DNA from: Dipteris shenzhenensis
Lineage: Eukaryota > Polypodiophyta > Polypodiopsida > Gleicheniales
NCBI GenBank assembly: GCA_047967505.1
Contig: CM106539.1
DNA: 64,000 nucleotides
Direction: 5' to 3' (one strand)
A program made the translations under genes and the position numbers. Of this stretch, positions 21,244 through 33,910 are shown piece by piece. Numbering within the stretch: the stretch's first letter is position 1; each line of letters begins with the position of its first letter. Under the pieces are notes generated by a model that worked only from the letters and a program-made list of their open reading frames with translations, had not been told where the DNA came from and made no database searches.

Positions 21244-23500
21244 GGGGGAGATATAAGTCTTAGTAAAATTTGGGTGAAAAAATAGCCACACATCTAACCC
21301 ACCCCACAACTATGTCCATGGAAACCTCAATACTAGAGTGTCCCTATTTGTTAAAAGAGTCAAAAGGTGTAGCTAAGGTTTAATGGTTTTTGGATCAATG
21401 ATGGTGATATCATGAGCTGAAATTGTGGTTATATGAGTTCCCCCTCTCCTTTTGCTTTGAAAGTCAAAATCATGTGCACACTCATGATGAACCTTTCTCA
21501 TGGTTACGCAAGTCACTATACTATGCCACAAAAAATTTGAAGGCTTTGCAAATTATTGTTAAAGTACATTATTGACCTTCATAAATCACTCCCTTCTCCA
21601 CAAGCTATATTGTCGTTTCCATTTGTGCAAGTTTTAAAGTCTCAAAGTGGTAGATGTGTCATGATGGCTTTGCATTAATGATTTTGAGCTAAAGTTGTCG
21701 TGCTATGATAGACACATCTATATTTTTAAAGGACATGCTTTTTGTGACAACTTGATGACAATGACATGAGTTGCAATTAAAACACATATTGAGAAACTCT
21801 ACTTAGGATAAGCATTTCTTGTGTGGGAAAGAACTTGATTACGTATTCCTTATCATTGGCAAATTTAGAGTGCTGCTTTTGCCATCCTTTGTGGTCATTG
21901 TATCATGAAAACAAGGGGCTAATCAAGGCATGCAATGTTTTTGTTAGGTAGGCTGTTTTTATGCAAAGCATTTGCAAATGATTTACTAATACAGATTATT
22001 TCCTAATACAATGTTCTTTAATGTCTCATGCTTTGTTTTGATCCAAATACATAAGTTGTGATGATTATCCTCTTGCATGCTGAATGTAGTTTGTGCTTTA
22101 GAGAAAGTTGAGCATCCTTCTAGGATCCTAAGGCTCAAGGACATTGCCATATATTAGACCCTTCAGTAATGAGGGATGGGTTGTTGGTCTCAAACCCCTA
22201 GGAGAGAAGACTCGTGGGTTTGTGGATGGTAAGGTATCTTCAACTATGCATGAGCATATATCTTTTCTTTGACTTCAAACATAACTCTTGAAAGTTGGAT
22301 TTAGCACTTAAAAGGTTGTGTTAGATATCGATGACTTCATGCATATGAGCCTTTTGATAAAGGAAATCTTTGGGTAGTTGAACACTTTTTGAAAGGAGTT
22401 TATTTGTCCTCTTTTAATTAGACGTGAACATGGTTTCTAGCTTTCTTTTTTAGGTTTCATAGAGGTTTAATTTCCAAGATGTGTAGCATTATATGAATAA
22501 TTATTCAAGAAGAGGGAGTTTTCAATTCAATCCAAATCGGGGAATTCGCATAATTCTTGTATGTGCAAGTGCATGTGCACACACACATCAATCAAGAAAC
22601 AATTAGGGTGATTTTGCACCTCCAAATATGTACTCCAAAGCCAAGATACACTTAGTTTGCAAAATAACTTTGGCACGACGTGAAAAGTTATGCAAATTGG
22701 AGAAAGAAATGGCTTTTCTTTGTTGGCTTTTTATTGCATGCATGGGCGGGGGGCTCTGGGAACGTGTTATCAATGCAACTAAAGGAGGTACTATCCATGT
22801 TCATTATAGAATAGTAATTGCTAGGATCTGCACATGGAGCGTGATTATTTTACTACAGAAGGTTTTTTAATGTGGTAGCTACAATGGCATGTAGCTTGTT
22901 GCCAACATTTATTATGGATTGTCAAGTAATGGTTCTTGCAACAAATTTATGTTGTCATTTAGAATCTAGATTATTAATAATGAACATTGACAAATGTTTC
23001 CTTACTATGTACACAAGCAAGATGTAATTTCTATTGATAAAGCACTTTGCAACCCTTTGTGTTGTCTTTGTAGTGCTTAGAAGAGATATTGTGTTGAAGT
23101 AAATGGGAGCACGATTTAAGAGTGAAGAGGCTACTTATGAAAAATAGACTGTGTGAACCATTTGAATGGCCCAAAATCGGTGAGGACTTTGGTTTGCATT
23201 TGGACTTAATTTCATGTTTTAGTTTAGAAGACCCTCATTGCAAGGAATAAAAACCATGGTTTGTTGGGACTAGAAGATGCTTTTTTAATGCAGATAGCAT
23301 AGCCCTATTGGACTCTTGTTGAGCCACTTGGAGCAATTTAGAAAGTCCATTCTCTAGGCCTTGGCTCTCCTAAGTGTGTGTTCAAATTTCCTTGAATAAT
23401 CCTAGGCAAAGCTGCTTCTAGGGCTATGCCCACCCCCTTCCATAGGGTGGTGCGTGGGAGTTTTTTGAAAATAAAAAAATTAGAAGAAAACTAGAAAGTC
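21242..23500. other. No gene recognised
   Basis: This stretch is AT-rich with only short open frames, the longest at 22628-22870 (80 codons, no domain). I see nothing supportable in these 2.2 kb. Confidence 0.5.
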
Positions 23501-23679
23501 TTTTGGCTATATAGAAAAGTTGGACATTGCCTAAAATTCAGCTTTGTCCTATCATAAAATTTCGTTTTTTTTTGGGCGAAAAAGAGTGAAATTTATGATA
23601 GGAAACTAAGAAGTGAGGAGTTACGAAATAAATTTTCATTTGGCCAATCATGGAATTTCGCAAACGAGAAAAATATTTC

Positions 23680-24500
23680 AATGACACTGAAATCGAGTGG
23701 TCAAATTTAGGGGGGGAAAAAGGGGGATGACAAAGCAAATGACGCAGAGGCGCCAGGTGGCGGGGGCCATTGTTTGAATGGCGGCGTGGGCCGCGTGGCG
23801 TCGTGCCCTGAGGACGTGGCTGGGTGGCGGGCAACCGGCAGCGGCCGGCGGGGAGGGGCCGGTATCCCGGTGCGTGGTCGGTGCGATGTGCATGCACATG
23901 GTGACCGGACACCGGCGAATCGGGGGTTGACCAGCCGGTGGCGTTGCCGCGCTGGCAGTTTCGCGGGAAATTAAGGCTGGCACGAGGCAGCATTCAACAG
24001 TTGGCAAAAGGACAAGTTCGATAGGACCCTTTTGCTGACGCGGCAGTCTGCCATTGGCCACGTCTTCCGAGGAGACAAAATGCGATGCTGAGCTGGAGAT
24101 CCATAAATGCGTTAGAGGAACCGGAGTTACGATAAGGGCAGTTCCGTGTGGATAGAAATTGGTAGTTTTGATAAAGGAGGGTTTGGAAAACCGGGGTTAA
24201 GTTAAACCAGGCTGTGGCTATGTTTAGAAAACCGCCTATCAAAACCGCGGTTTACTCTAAAACCGCCACCATTCAAGAAAACACGTTCATCACCTTCTTC
24301 ACTCTCGTCAAGCTCGGCTATGGCGCTTCCTTCTTCCTCAGAGTTCCCCAATCTCATCTATGGCTTCTTTTCCCCCTTCAACCTTCCATAGTCTCCTCCT
24401 CCTCAGCTTTCTTCCGGCTTTCCCCCAACGCTTCGACTTCCCAGGTTATCTCCGTTCCAATTCCTTGATCTCCGTTTGATTCGCTCTCATTTCGCACAGA
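23680..24500 (+). promoter_or_regulatory. GC-rich island and probable promoter/5' leader of the NET gene
   Basis: Base composition turns abruptly GC- and CpG-rich at about 23700-23970, then CT-rich with scattered CCGCC and AAACCGCGGTTT (24242-24253) motifs up to 24450. This contrasts with AT-rich DNA on the left and precedes the only intact gene. Open frames here (minus 23538-24061, plus 24214-24468) lack domains and probably reflect composition. A strong donor (CTTCGG/GTAAGATC) at 24896 and an acceptor (TTGTTTACAG) ending near 25242 suggest a 5' UTR intron. No TATA box is certain. Confidence 0.45.
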
Positions 24501-24501
24501 G

Positions 24502-24723
24502 ATGGCCACAAGTTCACCTTCTCCGCCAGTCGTAGAGATGCCCAGTCTCTCCTCGATGGCGATGCGGGGGACTGTATTTCGTAGTGTGCGATACGATAGC
24601 GCATTAAGCTTTGATGTGGCCGCTAGCCAAAGGAATGCGAGGACTGTTGCCGTTGCGACGCATGCTGATTGCTACAGTTGTCCGTCGGAATGCGCAGTCC
24701 ATGTAAAACGATGCATTTGTTAA
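24502..24723 (+). CDS. Small ORF in the NET 5' leader (possible uORF)
   Basis: An ATG in a favourable context (CAGAGATGGCC) opens 73 codons rich in Ser, Ala and Val, ending KRCIC and a stop. It lies about 550 bp upstream of the NET start, before the suggested leader intron, and might act as an upstream ORF or be chance. No domain is visible. Confidence 0.2.
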   Translation: MATSSPSPPVVEMPSLSSMAMRGTVFRSVRYDSALSFDVAASQRNARTVAVATHADCYSCPSECAVHVKRCIC

Positions 24724-25270
24724 TGCACCTGCGAGCCATTGTTTGTGTGCGTGGGGTCAGAGTGGGAAGGAGGGACGGGGGGGGAAGAAGAGGAAGAGAG
24801 ATTGTTTCTGTTGTAGTAGAATTCGCGAAGACCTCTCACGAGTCTCAAGCAAGGGCCGGCTTGGTCGTGACCTAGTGAATGATCCATAGCTTCGGGTAAG
24901 ATCAAGCCTACGTTACATGTGTAGGTCTTTCTGCTGAAAATCATGCTCTCACAGAGAATGAATTTTTGTTTGGCTCTTGTGCCTTGGCCTCTTGCTCTCT
25001 TGAAAAATTCTACTACGCTTGCCCGGACCTGTCGTTTCGAGCTATTAAGAAAAGCTGGGGCAGAAGCCAACCTGACTCTTGGAGCGGACGAAGGAATACG
25101 TTGCTCATATTCATATTTTAATCTCCTTTTGGCAGGGATGACAAGTGGTGGAATTAGCGCACCGTTTCTCAGTTTCTTGAATGTGGGGCTCCTGCGTGTT
25201 GTAATCTCCGTCTGATTTCCTTACCGCGTTTTTTGTTTACAGAGACGAAGCCACCTCCAATGTTGCAACT

Positions 25271-28200
25271 ATGTCGTCAATAAGATCCAGCAACGTCAAA
25301 TGGCCTAAAAGTGCAGCAAGTTGGCAACCTCAACAGCTTGCGCACCACGACAATTTGCAGCAGGCTACGATGAAGGGCGCCGGCAAGTCTCATTCCTGGT
25401 GGTGGGATAGCCATATTGCTCCCAAGCACTCGTCGAAATGGCTCGAGGACACCTTGAATGGTAAGCTTTCGTCCTATACACCCTGCAGGCAGGATATTGA
25501 ACCTTAGCTTCAGCACGCTTCATCTTGTCCAAAGCTTGTGCATCAATCTTGCCCTCGATGCTCACTCGCGCTTTTGTTCTCTCCCGTAGTCATGGACGTC
25601 AAAGTGAAAGCCATGCTGAAGCTGATCGAAGAGGATGCAGACTCGTTTGCTAAACGAGCCGAGATGTACTACAAGAAGCGACCAGAACTTGTTAGCCTGG
25701 TGGAAGACTTCTACCGTTCTTACCGCTCTTTAGCTGATGATTACGATCAATTGACAAAAGATATTCGCCAGCATACTCCCCCAGACATGCTCGATTTGTC
25801 GAGTGACTCCTCACCGAGCTCTCCTGTGACCTCTGTGCGAAGGAGAGCTGCTGGGTTTAGTGCCTTCCTGAGCCCTGGAACCCCAACACGCGCTCAGGAA
25901 ACGTATGATAAAGAAATGAGTGAGAACGCTTCCAGCCGCCAAGAAAGCGGGTACGACGAGTCCTCTTCATCTTCCAGCTCGGAATCTGAGACTGATGTTA
26001 AATCTGGGAAGAAACGACAAAAGGAGGTGCAAGAAATGCAGAAGGAGAATGAACGGTTGAGGCAAGATTTGAGCAAGGGTCGTCTTGAACATGAGGCCAT
26101 ACAGAAGCGCTTGACGGACATGCAGGAAGAGCTCAACATACTGCAACAAGAGAACAGTCGGCTTCAGAAAGAGTCTTTCACCGCTGCGGCTCAGGTGACC
26201 ACTCTCAGGGACGGGGTCGAAAGTTTGCAGCATGGCAATGCAGCTCTCGGCCATGAGGTCGCATTGGGGGTGGAGCAGTTGGAAAGATTACGAAAGGAAC
26301 TCAATCATTCTCGAGAGGTAGAGAGCACTCTCCTAAATAGATTAGAGAAAAGTGCCTTGCGAGAGCAGGAGACGGAGAATAAGATTAAGGAACTGACGGG
26401 GAAATTGCTGAGTTCCACTGAGGAGCGTGACCAATTGCAACAGGAATTGGCAATCGTGCGTGAGGAGAAAACCACTCTCGCTAATGAGGTAGAAAGTGAG
26501 AAGAACAAAAGCATTGAGCTCCAAGGGCGACTGCAGAAAACATTTGAAGATCTGAAATCACAGGCGGCCGCATTGCAGGAAGAAAAAGAGACGCTTAGTG
26601 CTGAGGTTCTTCGTGCGGGTGGTCGAGTGCAAACGCTTGAAGAGCAGCTCAAGCAACTTAACGAAGCCTTGTTATCTTCAGAAGGAGCGGAGAAGAAGGC
26701 GACCGGGCTGCTAAGGAAGATGGAAGAAAAGGTCGACGACTTGCAGCGTGAGTCCTTCACTCTGCAAGAAAGTTTGGGTGAAGAAAAGAGAAAGCTACAA
26801 GAGCAGGTAGAACAACTTCAGGCAGCACTGACAAGCTTACAAAGTGAGAAAAGCAGGGGCGTTGAACTGCAAGGCATGTTGGGAAAACAGCTTGAAGAAA
26901 TGCAGAAAGAGCTCAAGCAGGCGAAGGAGGAGGCACACAAGTTGAAGGACATGGAAAAAAACATGGCACACTTGCAGCAGGTGACCTCCAATCTGGAAGT
27001 AAGATTGACTGAGGAGACATCTATGCGAGTTCAAGAAAAACAAACGCTGGAAGAGCAGGTGGAACAATTTCAGGCAGCTTTGACACGCTTACAAAGCGAG
27101 AAAAGCAGAGGTATTGAGCTTCAGGAGGTCTTGGAGAAACAGTTAAAGGATCTTCAGGAAGAGCTCAAGCATGCTAAAGGGGATGCCGGCAAGTTAAGGG
27201 ATGAGCTTGCAGATAGAGCTGCACTCGTCGAGAGGCTTCAAGGGGAGATTCATGTGCGGGTGAACCATCTTCACCAGGAGATTTCTTCAAGGCAAGGGGA
27301 AGGGCAAGTTCTCAGGAGCCAATTGGAAGCTGCTGCTGAAGAAATCAAGCGTCTTGAATTTGAAGGGCACAGACTTAAAGAGATTGTCAGTGTGAGGGAG
27401 GAGGCCAATACAAAGCTATCTTCTGACCTTGAAAAGGCATTGACTCAAGTGCAGACAGCCGAGGGCAAGTTCCTTCTTCAGGAGGAGACGATTCTTTACC
27501 TGGAAGGACAGAAAGAGAAGCTGAGAGTTGAGCTTGCAGATATGTCCACACGAGTGAAAGGTCTTCAGGATGAGAGGGAGTTGCTGCTTGTTGAGAAAAC
27601 TGACCTTGAAGCTCAGGTCAAGGAACTGGGATCAAAGGTGCAGCAGGGCACTGAGCAGATTCAAACCCTGGATATAGAGATTCAAGAGTTGAGGGAGCAG
27701 CTTTCCAATGTTACACATGCCGGGGAAGAGAAAATTAGGCAACTGTTGTTGGAAACATCACAGCTGAAACACGAGATCAGGAGGTTGGAACTGGCATTAT
27801 CCAGCAGCTATGCACAACTTAAGTCTCTAGAGGGACAGCAAGAGACTTGGAACCAGGAAAGAAGTAGGTTGCAGCAGGATGTAGAAGAGTTTAGAACTAA
27901 GGATGAGAGCATGGCAAATCAATTTATCAAGCTGAATAGTGAAATCGGAATATTAGATAAGGAGGCCAAAGAACTGAGTAGAAGGCTCCTCGACAAAACC
28001 AAGCAGCAGGAGACATTGGAAGCAGAAATTCTAAGGCTGCAGCAAGCGCTTTTAAGCACGCAGCAGGAGAGAGAGAGCCTCAATGCTGATTTTCTTTGCC
28101 AAACAGAAGCCCTAGTTCAGGAGCGTGAAAATAGGAGGGTAGTAGAAGAAACCTCTGAAAAGCTACAAATCGAGGTAGAGGGCCTCAACATGGAGATCAG

Positions 28201-31200
28201 TCAATTGCAGGCAAAGCTGCTGCAGATGCTGGACAAAAATGAGGAGCTTAACATAAGGGCTGAAGCTGCAGTGGAACTCGAAAGGAAAGTTGAAGTGCAA
28301 ATTGACAGCTTGCTTCAAGCACTGCAAAACACAGAGCAGGAAAATGGAAGCTTCAGGGACGAGTACAAGTGGTACACCCAAGAGCGCATTTCAAAACATC
28401 TTAGTCTGAGAAATGTGGAAGAAAAAATATTTCTTTTGCTAAACGAGAGAGCAAAGATCAAGCAAGAAGCTGTACTTCATGCTGGCCGTGTGGAAGAGCT
28501 GCTCCTAGAAATTCAAGAGCTTCACCAAGCTTTGGCAGATAAAGAACAGCAGGAAAGCAGTTGGAGGGAGCAGTCTCTCAAACGAGTTCAGGAATATGCC
28601 AAGATTGAAATAGAACTGAACGAGGCTCAGAATGCCTTGTCACTTGAAAAATCAGCTTGTTCAAGCCTACAAAACGAAATCTTTTTGAAGGATCAACAAA
28701 TTCAGATGTTACTTGAGGAGATTGGATCACTGAAAAACGTCTTGGCAAAACTTGAAGACGAGAATGACACATTAAATAATGAGAAAGCACTAGGATCAAA
28801 GCAGATCAGGGATCTTGAGGGGAAGATTAAGGAGCTTGAGGAAGAGCTCATGATGTTCCAGCAGCATAGGAAGCATCTTGAAGAAAAATTGGATGTTGAA
28901 TTAGCACATAGCCATGAGTTAGAAGAAGGTTCATCCATCTGGCAGACAGAAAAGGCTTCCCTGACCTCAGATATCACCAAACATGAGAACAAAGCAGTGA
29001 AGCTGCTGGAACAGCTCACACAAGTGACAGAGGAGAAGGATAGACTCTTTTCTGAGCTGCAAGTCAAGGTTTTGAGCACACGTACTCAAGAAATCGAGAT
29101 TCAGAAGCTTCACAAGGAGTTGGAAGATTTAGAACTGAAAATCAGGATGTTGCATGAGGATACTAGAGCCATTTTGCAGAAACATGATAGTGCAGCCAAG
29201 GAATTGGAGAATGTGCAATTGCAGTTGTCCCTTCTGCAGGATGAGAATGCTAAGCTTGAATATGAGGTTCTATCAAGGAATGTCTCCCTCGCAGAACTGA
29301 AGGAATTAGTTTCTAGTGTTGAAAAGCGGAATATGGATTTGGAAAATGAGGTGACATTACGGCAGGAACATGTCATTGTCCTAGAGCTCAAGGTAAGCAG
29401 CCTGCAACAAGAGAACGATCAGCTGAAGCAGGATCTCAAATTGGGTTTTGATCAAATGCAAGGACTCAAGGAAGAGCACTCCATACTGCAGCAGTTCCAC
29501 CTCAGCTTACAGGATGAGCATGACTCTTTGAAGCATGACAAACAGAGGACTTTTGATGAGTACAGCTTGATTTTGATAACATTGGAGAAGTGTCAGAAGG
29601 ATCTCTCTATCCAGCAAGCAGAGAACGCACGCCTCAAAGCAGAGGCGATCAATGGAGCTGCTAGGATACATGAACTTGAAGGAAATATCTGTCAGTACCA
29701 GAAGGAGAAAGAGGCTCTTTCTATCGAGATAGCATCTGGCGCATTGCTTATGCAGGACTTCCGAACAAAGATCAATAGTTTCCAAGAAGAAGTGAGGCAA
29801 CTCAGGAATGAAGTCGAGTCTAGAAACGAGCAGGTGCAGAAAAGAGATGATGAAATTGAACGCCTTAGTGCAGAAAGTAAGGGATTGAGTGCGGAGCTTG
29901 AGAAGAGGATTGAGGAGTATCGCATGGTTGAAAGCACATTGCAAGAACTGCAAGAAGAGTATCTTTCCTTGCAGGATAAAAACAAGAAGCTGTCTGAGAA
30001 GGTTGCAGCAGGAGCCAGTCTTGTTGATAGACTCAATCAAGAGGCTGCACAACTACTGGCTGAGAAAGAGGCTCAAGATCAGGAGCTGGTCCTAAAGACA
30101 CAAGAAATTCAGAAGTCCTGGAATGAATCATTGATGTTACAGGAATCAGAAAGACAATTGAGAGACATGGTGGAGGTGAAGGACCAAGGCATACAAAAGC
30201 TAGAGGAGGAAGTCGAGAGGTTGAAGTCTGCATTGTACAGCACTCGGGAAAAGAGCAAGGAGGATAAAGAAAAGCTTGAAACTGAGTTGAAGAAGCTTGA
30301 GCTAGCTGTAATAGGCATAGCCGATGAAAAGGTGTCTGTTGGGAATGACTATAAGTTGTGCCTTGACAGGTGCAATGACTTGGAAGTGTTATCCAAGAAC
30401 TTGCAACGGGAGCTGGATGAGCAACGTGAGGAGAGAACCTTGCTAGAAGCTAGATTGTCTGTCATGGAGAAGGTTAATAAAGAGCAGAAAGAGAGGATAA
30501 AGGTTTTACAGGATGGCATCACAAGCCAACAAGATGAGGTTGTCCATGAAAAATGGAGGAATGAAAATTTGAAAGATGTGATTACAAAGCTGGAAGCTGA
30601 AGTCGGATATCTCGAGGAGAAATTGGGCAGTTTACAAGAGAGTCATAGTTCGCTTCAGACGGAGCTGTTAATGAAGGTCTCGCATATGCATGAATTAGAA
30701 CAGACACTGACGAGTCTAAAAGAGAAGGAGGTGTTGTTTGAAGAGGGGACTGCACTTGCAATGGGAGATGGGACTCAAATTCAGGAGGAGGTTAATAAGC
30801 TAATCTTGAAAATTTCTTCACTGCAAGAGCTCTCACATACTACTGCAGAAAATGTCCAAAAGATGGAGGGCAAAATTTGCACATTGCAAGTACGCAACCT
30901 GAATCTTAGAGATGAAATATCTGGCTTATCCCAGAAGGAGAAGTCGTATGTGATTGCGGTGAGGTTTATGAGAGCTGAGTTTTTCTGCCTTGTGCAACGC
31001 ATCAAAGTGTTGAAGGAAGAGAAGGCTGAGCTGACAAGTCAGACTGAACAGTCTTTAGCGGTGGAGAGGAAGAAGAGTGGTGAATTGTCTGCCAGTCTGA
31101 CAAACTTACAGCAAGAAATTGCCTTCCTCCGGGAAGAGAACAAGAGGCAAAGGACAGTGATCTTTGACAGAGCTGAAGAGAAAAGGGAGGCCATCCGGCA

Positions 31201-31318
31201 GTTGTGCGTAACGCTGGATTATTTTCAGGAAAAGAACAGACGCTTGGAGGAAGTGATCAACTCCGTTAGAGCGAAGATTGAACAGTGGAGCAGAGGTTCC
31301 GTTGCCAGAAGAAGTTGA
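25271..31318 (+). CDS. NETWORKED (NET1-type) actin-binding coiled-coil protein
   Basis: Two exons, 25271-25460 and 25590-31318, flank a 129-bp intron (GTAAGC to CCCGTAG, phase 1) and give 1972 residues. The intron splits the NAB actin-binding domain: exon 1 ends [20 protein letters not shown] (residues 40-59) and exon 2 continues [33 protein letters not shown] and [14 protein letters not shown] (to about 117). These are the NET/KIP1 hallmark blocks, with the WWW tryptophans intact. The rest is almost continuous coiled coil after a Ser-rich acidic linker (residues about 125-220). Two related repeats occur ([19 protein letters not shown] and [19 protein letters not shown], near 26800 and 27050). 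The C-terminus has [20 protein letters not shown], like the conserved NET1 tail. Length resembles Arabidopsis NET1A (about 1.7 kb codons). NET proteins link actin to membranes (NET1A at plasma membrane and plasmodesmata). The ATG at 25271 gives a 40-residue leader before NAB; Met34 (25370) is an alternative start. Confidence 0.93.
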
Positions 31319-31560
31319 GTTCTAAGCTGCAGGGAAAGATGAACTCCCCGACGTAACTTATGCTAGAAGCGTTCATCAGCCCAGAACTAAATCGTTGCTC
31401 CTGGTTGTTTTGGCATATTGTGATCAATTGTACAACTAGATTGTATTACTAGGGCTCTATTTAAATAACTGTACATTGTCACAGGATTGGGTTGGGCTGA
31501 TTTTTGCTGTATAGTTATAGGATACGGCTAGTCAGCCTTGTCTTTGGGTGTCTACTGAAC
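31319..31560 (+). other. NET 3' UTR region
   Basis: AT-rich sequence follows the TGA, with T-rich and TTTAAATAAC/TTGTATTA motifs near 31440-31470 that could direct polyadenylation. No canonical AATAAA was found. Confidence 0.4.
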
Positions 31561-33650
31561 TGCCGTTTCTGTAATCGATTATCTCAGAAACATGGCTTAT
31601 GGGATCTTGCTCTCGTTCATGTGGTTTCACTCGAAAGGCCTCGTTGAAACGTGGCTTGTTGTTTAATTCTTTATGTGGGTCTGCTACTTTTCCGGAAGGA
31701 AGGCTCTTATTATTTTCATCGAGTGCCAGCTCCTTTTGGTGCTCGTTCTTTTTTTCTACGGTTGTCGATGTGGGCTTCTGCTGAACCGTATGCATTGTGA
31801 AGAAACTCATATGATTCCTGACAATTTGTTTAAAGTTCGGTGCTTCTTGAACGTACACGGGTGTAGGTAGTTTCTCGAGATGAATTGCTCCGGTTAAAGA
31901 GCTATGGAGGCTTCGATTCTCGTACCTAGTGATCTTCTTGTCTCTTGAAATCGAAATTCAGCCAGCCTTCCAAGTTCCAGGAAATACTGTTCTGTCACTC
32001 TCACCCTGGGCACATGCAGAGTTTTTGGAGTGGTTCAGGCATGGTTCAGGCGGGGAAGGCAGTCGGAAGCCTACCGGAAGGCAATTGGATGCCGGACTCA
32101 TGCAATCGGACTACACAAGCAGGCAGGGTCTGGCAAGAGGGGGATATCCAATAGAAATACTTCTCACCTACAGGATTTCAATCCTAACATGTGCCTGTAA
32201 CTCTGATAGGGTCCAATGAGCTTTAGGCTGACATGTGCCCCTAAATCCGATTGCCTCTGGTAGGAATCTGCTTGAGGGAATGCTATCAGAAGAGACTTCA
32301 TGTGCCCAACCTATCTCACCCTGCTATTTCCTCCGATTGCAGGGCCTCTCGGTGCAGTGTTGGACTCTTGAGTCACACTGCAAGACCTAGGTGATCTCCC
32401 TCGTGTCTTCTCAATGTGCGACAACATCTACCATCTCTGACTCCTAAAACTCCCGGTCAGTTGTGACCCGTGCCAGCGATGAGGGTGCAGGTGGCAGAGA
32501 CGACGTTTCAAGGGTTGACACAGGACAGTCGTAACAGAGTGTAGTGTCCCCTGAATTGGCTGAAAAGTCGCCACGTGGCCAAAAGATATATTTCCCCCCC
32601 AAAATGCCCATGAGTTTTCCTGTGCAAGCATTAGTCTCAAATCATCAGAAATTTTGCAATTGATGAACATTAAAGATGCCCCAGGGCACAAACACACGCA
32701 CGTGCCATGAACACGACTACAACAATAGTCAATAGCCACCACCACTGGCACACCTCCAACAATAGCGACAACCAGGCCACGAAACAAAAATTGAGCAGCA
32801 TTGTCGATGAGGAGAGAGGGCAGTTTACTGGTGCACGCAAAAAACACCCGTCTTCGATTACGGTTGCGAAGACGTACTCTTCCAGCTCGGGAAGAAGACC
32901 CCATAGACGCTTGCCTCACTCTATTGTAGCGCTCGAAGATTTCGGCTTCCTAAGTTCCTACCTTCCTTCTCGTTCCCCCTCCCCCCCCCCCCCCTTCGCT
33001 TTTTCCCGCTCCTCCCTTCTCTCGGCCTGATACTGCCCATCATCCCCAACTCCCTTCCTGGTCCATGCGAACTTCCACAGGTAGAAGTTGAGTATCTTTT
33101 CGTTTCCGTCTCCTCTTGCATTCTTTTGCGTAGGTTCGCTTTGTTCTTCTTGGATCGTTGCATTGTATGCTTCTGTTACTCATGTACTCGCTTGAGAAGT
33201 GTAAAGAAGCAATGAGAAGCAAGTGCAGAGGACAAAGAGACTCTGAGCTGATGGCAATGAGACAAAGAAGCACAGGGGAACAAGCGCGAGCAACCCACCG
33301 GCATTTTAGGAGCCTCGCAAGAAGACGAAATCGAAAAAAGGTTTTACCAAGTCCCATGCCCATGGGTTCCTAAATATTGTACTTGGAAAAGTCACTGGTT
33401 AAGGTTTTTGGCCTAAGGCTTAGGAAAGGGTGGCGTTTTTGGGCTTGGGTTGGGAAAATGGTATTGGTCAAGCATGACTAGTTAAGGGAATCCTTAGGGT
33501 TGGTCGAGGGTTAGTTGGGTGGTTAGTGGTGTTTCCAATATAGAAGCTTTTCCTTTATAGCAACTTTCCTATAGGAGTTTTTCCTATAGAGCAACTTTTC
33601 TCTAGAGGAACTTTCTAGTAGCAAGTTCCCCACACAACCTTTCCTTTGAA
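31561..33650. other. Mixed-composition intergenic region, no gene assigned
   Basis: Open frames such as minus 32428-32919 (163 codons) have no recognisable domain. Around 32860-33130 the sequence is GC- and CT-rich with a run of C at 32978-32994 and a CTTCCACAG/GTAG junction near 33070-33083, which might be the start of an unannotated transcript. Confidence 0.3.
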
Positions 33651-33656
33651 CTCTGT

Positions 33657-33738
33657 CATTCTTGCATTTAACGGAACTAGTAATGCAATAGCAGCTCATT
33701 CTTGCATTTAACGGAACTAGTAATGCAATAGCAGCTCA
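33657..33738. repeat. Perfect 40-bp tandem duplication
   Basis: The unit beginning CATTCTTGCATTTAACGGAA repeats with a period of exactly 40 (starts at 33657 and 33697) and no differences, so the duplication is recent. Confidence 0.97.
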
Positions 33739-33910
33739 AATCAAAGATCAAAAGCAGAGGAAGCCCGATCGAAACTGAGGCACAAATGTGGAAGGTTTGA
33801 GAGAAAGAAGGGCAAGAGATGTGAAGGGAAAGCTGAAAATTAAACAACTTGTTCTGGAAGAGATTGGTAGTCAAGATATTCCTTTTGAATGCTCGTTTAT
33901 CTAAATCTCC

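Noticed and set aside
23538-24061. Long minus-strand frames in the GC-rich block
   Set aside because: High GC depletes stops; no domain, and the position fits a promoter region of the NET gene.
25894-31005. Many minus-strand frames opposite the NET gene
   Set aside because: They are shadows of a coiled-coil gene rich in Leu, Glu, Lys and Gln codons; none has a domain.
32428-32919. 163-codon minus-strand frame
   Set aside because: No recognisable motif or gene context; composition mixed; kept only as a note in the intergenic entry.
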